Positions 6,557 through 11,345 of a stretch of 11,345 nucleotides of DNA are shown piece after piece. Source of the DNA: Syntrophomonas sp. (GTDB lineage: Bacteria > Bacillota > Syntrophomonadia > Syntrophomonadales > Syntrophomonadaceae); NCBI GenBank assembly GCA_003444615.1, contig DLUN01000114.1, forward strand, positions 1 to 11,345, in the 5' to 3' direction. The position numbers and the translations under genes were made by a program. Every line of letters begins with the position of its first letter. Positions within the stretch are counted from its first letter, which is position 1. The notes beneath the pieces were generated by a model. That model saw only the letters and a list, made by a program, of their open reading frames with translations, did not search any database and was not told where the DNA came from.

Positions 6557-8620
6557 ATGGAGCAAAGATCTCCATGGATGAACTTTATAGCTGAAAGAAC
6601 CGATGTATTGGTAGCGGCAATGATTGTGGGAATTGTCATGATGATGATAATCCCCATGCCTACCTGGTTGCTGGATATACTGCTAACTTTTAATATCACC
6701 TTTGCCCTGATCATCATCATGGTATCGGTATTCAACCTTGATCCTCTGGATTTTTCTGTTTTTCCATCGCTGCTGTTGATAATGACTCTGTTTCGGTTGG
6801 CTCTTAATATTTCCTCTACCCGTTTAATTTTATTACATGCCTATGCAGGTGAGGTTATTAATACTTTTGGCTCATTTGTGGTGGGAGGCAACACAGTGGT
6901 GGGGTTTATTATCTTTCTAATCCTGGTAGTGATTCAGTTTATTGTTATCACCCGGGGAGCAGAAAGAGTCTCTGAAGTAGCAGCACGATTCACCCTGGAT
7001 GCTATGCCTGGAAAACAAATGGCTATCGATGCTGACTTAAATGCTGGTCTTATTAATGAAGATGAAGCTCGGGAGAGGCGCCAGAAAATACAAAGAGAAG
7101 CTGATTTTTATGGTGCTATGGATGGAGCCAGCAAATTTGTCAAAGGGGATGCTATAGCCGGGATTATCATAGTAATAATCAACGTTGTGGGCGGCCTCAT
7201 AATCGGTATGGCCCAGCGCGGTATGCCCGCTGGAGAAGCTGTACAAGTTTATACTCTACTGACTGTAGGAGATGGTTTGGTAACTCAGATACCTGCTTTG
7301 CTGATGTCTACGGCCACTGGTATAGTGGTTACCCGCAGCGCGTCCCAGTTTAATTTGGGCAAAGAATTAACCTTGCAGGTATTCAGCTATCCCAAAGCTC
7401 TGGGATTAGCAGCTATAATACTGTTTATCCTGGGCACCATTGGGTTGCCCCGCACGCCTATGTATGCCTTAGGAGCATTCTTTGGGGCGCTATTTATACT
7501 AACCCGCAATGCGGGCAAAGCGGAAGAGGAACAGGAATTAACTGAGGATGTTGCCGAAGCAGAGCAGATAAAACGTCCGGAAAACGTAATGGAATTGCTC
7601 CAGGTTGAAAAAATGGAAATGGAGCTGGGTTACGGGTTAATACCACTGGTGGATGTGGAACAGGGTGGGGATTTATTAGATCGTATCGTAATGATCAGAC
7701 GCCAATGCGCGGTGGAACTCGGTTTTATTGTCCCTCCCATACGTATACGGGATAATATGCAATTAAAACCCAATAGTTATGTGGTAAAGATTAAAGGAGC
7801 GGAAATAGCCAGTGGTGAGTTATTGTTAGACCATTACTTAGCCATTGGACCCGATATCGAAAATGATATGGATTTAATAGGGGTGGATACTGTTGAGCCG
7901 GCTTTCGGGTTACCGGCTCGTTGGATAAACACCGCCCAAAAGGATCAGGCGGAGATGAATGGATATACAGTGGTTGATCCGCCTTCTGTCTTGGCTACTC
8001 ATCTGACCACGGTTATAAAAAACCATGCCTTTGAACTATTAGGACGGCAAGAAGTTCAGAATATGGTAGATTACATAAAAGAACAGAATCCAGCCGTGGT
8101 AAGCGACTTGATACCTGATTTGATAAATTTAAGTGAACTGCAGAAAGTACTGTCCAATCTGCTGCGCGAGCAGGTATCTATCCGTGATCTGACCACAATT
8201 TTAGAAACCCTGGCTGATTATGGGCGGTTGACTAAAGATGTTGATGTATTAACCGAGTATGTACGCCAGGCTTTGCGCCGGCAGATTACCCGACAGTATG
8301 CAGGCGAAGATAAAAAACTGCAGGTACTGACACTTGATCCGGCGGTTGAAGATATTCTCAGATCATCAATTCAGCAGAGCGAATTTGGCTCTTATCTAGC
8401 GGTGGATCCTGAAGTAGCCCAATCCTTAATTGATAAGGTGTCGCGCTATCATGAGGATCTGATACGGCGGGGCACCACTCCCATAATTTTGTGTGCTCCC
8501 ATTTTAAGGATTTATTTTAAGCGCTTATTAGACCGTTTTATGACTGATTTGGTGGTTTTATCTTATAATGAAATCGACTCTAATGTACAGGTTGAGGTAG
8601 TGGGGATGGTATCATCATGA
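6557..8620 (+). CDS. flhA: Flagellar type III export protein FlhA
   Basis: FlhA is the large export-gate protein. It forms a nonameric ring that couples proton-motive force to secretion and docks chaperone-substrate complexes. The 687 residues fall into a membrane half (about 18-314, roughly eight helices) and a cytoplasmic half (from about 345) joined by an acidic linker (EEEQELTEDVAEAEQ). The FHIPEP family signature lies at about 144-166 (RFTLDAMPGKQMAIDADLN). It is followed by ADFYGAMDGASKFVKGDAIAG, whose Asp (D198 here) corresponds to the essential Asp208 of Salmonella FlhA. The C-terminal domain contains the expected ARWI, VVDPPSVLATHL and RDLTTILETLADYG patterns. Length is typical. The stop overlaps the flhF start as ATGA. 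Confidence 0.98.
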   Translation: MEQRSPWMNFIAERTDVLVAAMIVGIVMMMIIPMPTWLLDILLTFNITFALIIIMVSVFNLDPLDFSVFPSLLLIMTLFRLALNISSTRLILLHAYAGEVINTFGSFVVGGNTVVGFIIFLILVVIQFIVITRGAERVSEVAARFTLDAMPGKQMAIDADLNAGLINEDEARERRQKIQREADFYGAMDGASKFVKGDAIAGIIIVIINVVGGLIIGMAQRGMPAGEAVQVYTLLTVGDGLVTQIPALLMSTATGIVVTRSASQFNLGKELTLQVFSYPKALGLAAIILFILGTIGLPRTPMYALGAFFGALFILTRNAGKAEEEQELTEDVAEAEQIKRPENVMELLQVEKMEMELGYGLIPLVDVEQGGDLLDRIVMIRRQCAVELGFIVPPIRIRDNMQLKPNSYVVKIKGAEIASGELLLDHYLAIGPDIENDMDLIGVDTVEPAFGLPARWINTAQKDQAEMNGYTVVDPPSVLATHLTTVIKNHAFELLGRQEVQNMVDYIKEQNPAVVSDLIPDLINLSELQKVLSNLLREQVSIRDLTTILETLADYGRLTKDVDVLTEYVRQALRRQITRQYAGEDKKLQVLTLDPAVEDILRSSIQQSEFGSYLAVDPEVAQSLIDKVSRYHEDLIRRGTTPIILCAPILRIYFKRLLDRFMTDLVVLSYNEIDSNVQVEVVGMVSS

Positions 8621-9783
8621 AAATAAAGAAATTTGTAGCCAGGGATTACAAAACTGCTATACACCAGGCGAAGAAGGAAATGGGACCAGATGCCATAATA
8701 CTACATTCTCGCCAGATTAAGAAACGAGGGATTATGGGCTGGTTTTCACCACCGCAGATCGAAATAACCGTAGCCATGGATGATACCCTCCAGGTTCACA
8801 CAGATCGGAAGAGAAAGAACATAGATGCGGCTTGGTCAGCGCCCGCCGGCAATGCTAATCAACAGGTGCCATTGCCACGAGACACAGGGAGAGAAGTGGA
8901 ACTGGTTGAAGAAATAAGGCGCATGAACCACCTTATGGAAGAAATGAAAAGTAAGCTTTATGAAGTTGAAAGCATTAAGGGTTTATCACAATCGGTACAA
9001 CGTTTTCATCAAATGCTGTTGGAAAATCGTGTGAAACCGGAAATAGCTATGCATATAGCTGCCAATATTCAGAACAGGTTGCCCCAGGACCACAGAACTG
9101 AACTCAAATGGGCTCACGAAGTATGTGTGCATACCTTACGAGAGTTTGTAAAGGATATAAGTCCTATTAATCTGTACAGAAACCAAACCAGTCGCTTGGT
9201 GTTTATGATCGGGCCAACTGGAGTTGGGAAAACCACAACTATTGCCAAATTAGCGGCTAAGATGACCTTTTTAGAAAACAAAAGAGTGGCCTTGATTACC
9301 CTGGATACCTACCGGATTTCAGCCGCTGATCAGTTGCGTACTTTTGCCGATATAATGGGTATTCCCCTTAGTGTAGTCTTTTCAGACGGTGAGATGAAAG
9401 AGGCGTTAGACAAGTACCAGGATCAGGATATTATTTTTGTTGATACAGCGGGGTGTAGTCCCTTTAATAAGGAGCAGATGGCAGATTTAGAGCGTTTTGT
9501 TAAAGTAGCTCAGCCTGATGATATTATTTTGGTCTTGAGCGTTACTACCGACAGCGATGATTTAATAAATACTTATGAACAATTCAAGAGTGTAGGTATT
9601 GACAAAATCATTTTCACCAAACTTGATGAAACCACTACCTATGGGCAAATCTTAAATGTTGTATATGAGATTAGAAAACCAATTGCCTATGTTACTACTG
9701 GACAAAACGTTCCAGATGACATTGAAATACCAGATTCTACCCGCTTAGCCAGAATGTTTCTGGGAGAGGAGGGTATAAGATGA
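8617..9783 (+). CDS. flhF: Flagellar biosynthesis SRP-type GTPase FlhF
   Basis: FlhF is the third SRP-family GTPase, beside Ffh and FtsY. It acts at the membrane to set where flagella are built. The 388-residue protein has a B domain (about 1-65, starting MKIKKFVARDYKTAIHQAKKE), a charged coiled-coil-like linker (about 93-120) and the NG GTPase region. Visible motifs are G1 GPTGVGKTT (199-207), LDTYRISAADQLRTFA (229-244), G3 DTAGC (276-280), G4 TKLDE (334-338) and the closing loop GQNVPDDIE (362-370). G3 is normally DTAGR in this GTPase family; here the codon at 9454-9456 is TGT (Cys), a single-base change from CGT. Everything else looks intact, so the gene is probably functional but with an altered G3. 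It overlaps flhA and flhG by ATGA at each end. Confidence 0.96.
   Translation: MKIKKFVARDYKTAIHQAKKEMGPDAIILHSRQIKKRGIMGWFSPPQIEITVAMDDTLQVHTDRKRKNIDAAWSAPAGNANQQVPLPRDTGREVELVEEIRRMNHLMEEMKSKLYEVESIKGLSQSVQRFHQMLLENRVKPEIAMHIAANIQNRLPQDHRTELKWAHEVCVHTLREFVKDISPINLYRNQTSRLVFMIGPTGVGKTTTIAKLAAKMTFLENKRVALITLDTYRISAADQLRTFADIMGIPLSVVFSDGEMKEALDKYQDQDIIFVDTAGCSPFNKEQMADLERFVKVAQPDDIILVLSVTTDSDDLINTYEQFKSVGIDKIIFTKLDETTTYGQILNVVYEIRKPIAYVTTGQNVPDDIEIPDSTRLARMFLGEEGIR
9767..9773 (+). promoter_or_regulatory. Ribosome binding site for flhG inside flhF
   Basis: AGGAGGG lies six bases before the ATG at 9780, within the last codons of flhF. It allows direct ribosome loading at flhG in addition to ATGA stop-start coupling. 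Confidence 0.65.
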
Positions 9784-10688
9784 AGGACCAGGCTGAACGT
9801 CTGCGAGAGATGGCAAACCAGATTCGTCAACAAATTGAGCAGGAATTTGTGCGGCAAGTTCATCGGGCCAGGGTTGTAGCTATAAGTAGTGGCAAAGGAG
9901 GAGTCGGCAAAAGTACTTTGGCTCTCAATCTGGCTTTAGTTTTATGTAAACAGGGCAAAAAGGTTTTATTATTGGATGCAGATATGGGTATGGCTAACCT
10001 GGATATAATGCTGGGTGTAGTACCTAAATACAATCTTTTTCATGTTATCCAAGGGCGGAAAAACCTCCATGACGTTATTATATCTGGGCCGCAAGGCATG
10101 TCGATTATTCCAGGAGGATCAGGTATTCTGGAATTAGCCAATCTTCCTGCCAGTGACATGAAGAGACTTTTGGTAGAGTTAATTAAATTGGACAGCGATT
10201 ATGATTATATGATTCTGGATACTGGTGCAGGCATATCGAAAAATGTCACCAGCTTCCTTCTGGCAGCCGACGATGTTATTATAGTCACTATTCCCGAACC
10301 AACCTCTATAACTGATGCCTATGGAGTACTTAAAAGCATGAATCGAGCCTCGTATAATGGTAAGGTATATCTAGTGGTCAATCGGGTCAGTGACGAATCT
10401 GAAGGTATCTGGGTAGCTGAAAAATTAACCATAGTTGCTCAAAAGTATCTGGATATAGAGGTGCTAAGTCTCGGCTATATCTTAAATGATCCCAGTGTCA
10501 GTGAAGGGATAAGGCGACAGCAGCCATTTGTAGAGATATACCCCCGCAGCCGGGTAACCCACAATTTTAAGCGGATTGCTGAAAAACTTTTAGAAGCCCA
10601 CCGGGAGAAAAGGTTGGATGATCTTCAGGAGGCAAAACAACCTGGAATAAGAAACTTTTTTAAAAGGGTCCTAAGTAGTTCTAAATAA
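9780..10688 (+). CDS. flhG: Flagellar number regulator FlhG (MinD/ParA-type ATPase, YlxH)
   Basis: FlhG is a MinD-family ATPase that restrains flagellar number and stimulates the GTPase of FlhF. The 302-residue protein starts with the activator helix containing DQAERLR (residues 3-9), matching the DQAxxLR motif known in Bacillus YlxH/FlhG to act on FlhF. The ATPase core shows the deviant Walker A KGGVGKST (39-46), the switch I region DADMGMANLDIMLG (66-79) and the Walker B-like MILDTGAG (144-151). The C terminus has basic, amphipathic stretches (about 262-280, and RNFFKRVLSSSK at the end), consistent with MinD-type membrane targeting. It is not a chromosomal MinD or ParA, given the activator helix and position after flhF. 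The ATG overlaps the flhF stop. Confidence 0.96.
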   Translation: MKDQAERLREMANQIRQQIEQEFVRQVHRARVVAISSGKGGVGKSTLALNLALVLCKQGKKVLLLDADMGMANLDIMLGVVPKYNLFHVIQGRKNLHDVIISGPQGMSIIPGGSGILELANLPASDMKRLLVELIKLDSDYDYMILDTGAGISKNVTSFLLAADDVIIVTIPEPTSITDAYGVLKSMNRASYNGKVYLVVNRVSDESEGIWVAEKLTIVAQKYLDIEVLSLGYILNDPSVSEGIRRQQPFVEIYPRSRVTHNFKRIAEKLLEAHREKRLDDLQEAKQPGIRNFFKRVLSSSK

Positions 10689-10714
10689 TGTACCAACGGG
10701 GGATAAAAGGATGA
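10688..10714 (+). other. Possible eight-codon linking ORF between flhG and the PilZ gene
   Basis: An ATG at 10688 overlaps the flhG stop as TAATG. It opens a frame encoding MYQRGIKG, whose TGA (10712-10714) overlaps the ATG of the PilZ gene as ATGA. It could relay terminating ribosomes from flhG to the next gene. It has no Shine-Dalgarno at usable spacing (AAAAGGG at 10662-10668 is too far), and an arrangement of this size can arise by chance. Nothing suggests a functional peptide. Confidence 0.15.
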
Positions 10715-11345
10715 ACGATTTTGATCTCAAGGTAAATCAGCTAATAGAAATAGAAATGGATCAAAACGGGAAGAAGGTATTTTTAGCCAGTCGAATTGAA
10801 GCAATCGAAGAAAGGTATATGTTGATAGCAACCCCTATCCGGCGAGGCATTCCTTTGTTATTACCGTCTGGAAGTCCAATCGTGGTTCAATTTAGGAAGG
10901 GTAATACTTTTTTTTCTTTTGAAAGTGAAATTATGGGCAGGTATTTGCGACCCATCCCTTTATGGATGATTAAAAAGCCCGTTTCAATATATAGGGTTCC
11001 TCAAAAACGTAGCTCGGTTAGATTACCCATTAATTTACCTGTGCAGTATCAATACCTGGATAGAGATGATGATTCACTGTATGAAGGCGTAACAATTGAC
11101 ATAAGTGCGACCGGTATTTTGTTCAGCAGCGCCCAGTCATGTGATTGGGGAGAAAAGTTAAAGGTGGATTTGTTTCTTGGCAAGGATAATATAATTTCCT
11201 CAGCAGCTAAGGTGGTCCGTACTGAAGATAAAGGTGGTCTGACTAGGTATCGGATAGCCGTGGAATTTGAAGATATGCCCGAGATAGAACGTGATCGCAT
11301 TTTTAAGTTTATGTTTGATAAACAACGCGAATGGATACGTAAAGG
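10711..11345 (+). CDS. YcgR/DgrA-like PilZ-domain protein, putative cyclic-di-GMP receptor (3'-partial)
   Basis: The frame is open from ATG 10711 to the window end, giving 211 complete codons. The layout is that of Firmicute YcgR-like flagellar brake proteins. An N-terminal beta-rich domain (about 1-90) is followed by a PilZ domain starting near residue 94. The cyclic-di-GMP-binding residues are in place: RxxxR as R100-SSV-R104 within VPQKRSSVRLPI, and DxSxxG as D130-ISAT-G135. YcgR-like proteins bind cyclic-di-GMP and slow or alter the flagellar motor; that role here is inferred from domains and context. The start follows GGGGG (10698-10702), with AAAGG also directly before the ATG. It lies 22 bases after flhG, so it is probably in the same operon. 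At about 211 residues the protein is near its expected end (family usually about 215-240). Confidence 0.87.
   Translation, partial: MNDFDLKVNQLIEIEMDQNGKKVFLASRIEAIEERYMLIATPIRRGIPLLLPSGSPIVVQFRKGNTFFSFESEIMGRYLRPIPLWMIKKPVSIYRVPQKRSSVRLPINLPVQYQYLDRDDDSLYEGVTIDISATGILFSSAQSCDWGEKLKVDLFLGKDNIISSAAKVVRTEDKGGLTRYRIAVEFEDMPEIERDRIFKFMFDKQREWIRK

Noticed and set aside
9780..10688. flhG as a septum-site MinD or chromosome-partition ParA
   Set aside because: The DQAxxLR activator helix and the location directly after flhF identify it as FlhG/YlxH.
10908..10915. Run of eight T in the PilZ gene as a possible phase-variation site
   Set aside because: Runs of seven T occur elsewhere in ordinary coding sequence here (for example 3927-3933 in fliP and 4856-4862 in fliR), so this follows from Phe-rich codons in AT-leaning DNA. 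No frameshift is present.
1..11345. A novel or mobile system hidden in the window
   Set aside because: All sequence is accounted for by a syntenic flagellar operon on one strand. I saw no transposase, direct repeats, integration sites, CRISPR-like repeats or long unexplained gaps.

Overview
The window is the middle of a large flagellar and chemotaxis operon. All genes lie on the + strand and nearly every base is coding. Gene content and order closely follow the Bacillus subtilis fla/che operon: fliL, fliM, fliY, cheY, fliO, fliP, fliQ, fliR, flhB, flhA, flhF, flhG. A cyclic-di-GMP-receptor-like PilZ gene then runs off the right edge. FliY with two CheC-type active sites, FliM and FliY both present, and cheY embedded between fliY and fliO all point to a Firmicute. 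The AT-leaning composition, strong AGGAGG-type ribosome binding sites and a PilZ gene directly after flhG suggest a motile Clostridia-type anaerobe, perhaps near Syntrophomonadaceae. The genus is inference only.

Layout: positions 1-378 hold the end of fliL (basal-body/stator-associated protein, 5' part outside the window). Positions 410-2944 encode the switch and its signalling ligand: FliM, FliY and CheY. Positions 2967-8620 encode the flagellar type III export gate in order: FliO (assembly factor), FliP, FliQ and FliR (pore complex), FlhB (substrate-specificity switch) and FlhA (export engine and chaperone/substrate dock). Positions 8617-10688 encode the FlhF (SRP-type GTPase) and FlhG (MinD-type ATPase) pair that sets flagellar position and number. 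Positions 10711-11345 encode a YcgR/DgrA-like PilZ protein, 3'-truncated by the window.

The genes work as one assembly line. FlhF and FlhG decide where and how many flagella form. FliO to FlhA build the exporter at the base. FliM and FliY form the rotor switch. CheY-P binds the switch through the N-terminal peptides of FliM and FliY, and FliY is expected to dephosphorylate it. The PilZ protein would add second-messenger control. Junctions are tight: fliM/fliY, fliO/fliP, flhA/flhF and flhF/flhG overlap, and the largest gap is 31 bases, so one polycistronic transcript with translational coupling is likely. I found no promoter, terminator, RNA gene, repeat, CRISPR array or mobile element.

No undescribed system is evident. 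The points most worth checking are a cysteine in place of the usual arginine in the FlhF G3 motif, the PilZ gene at the end of the export block, and start-codon issues at fliQ and flhB.
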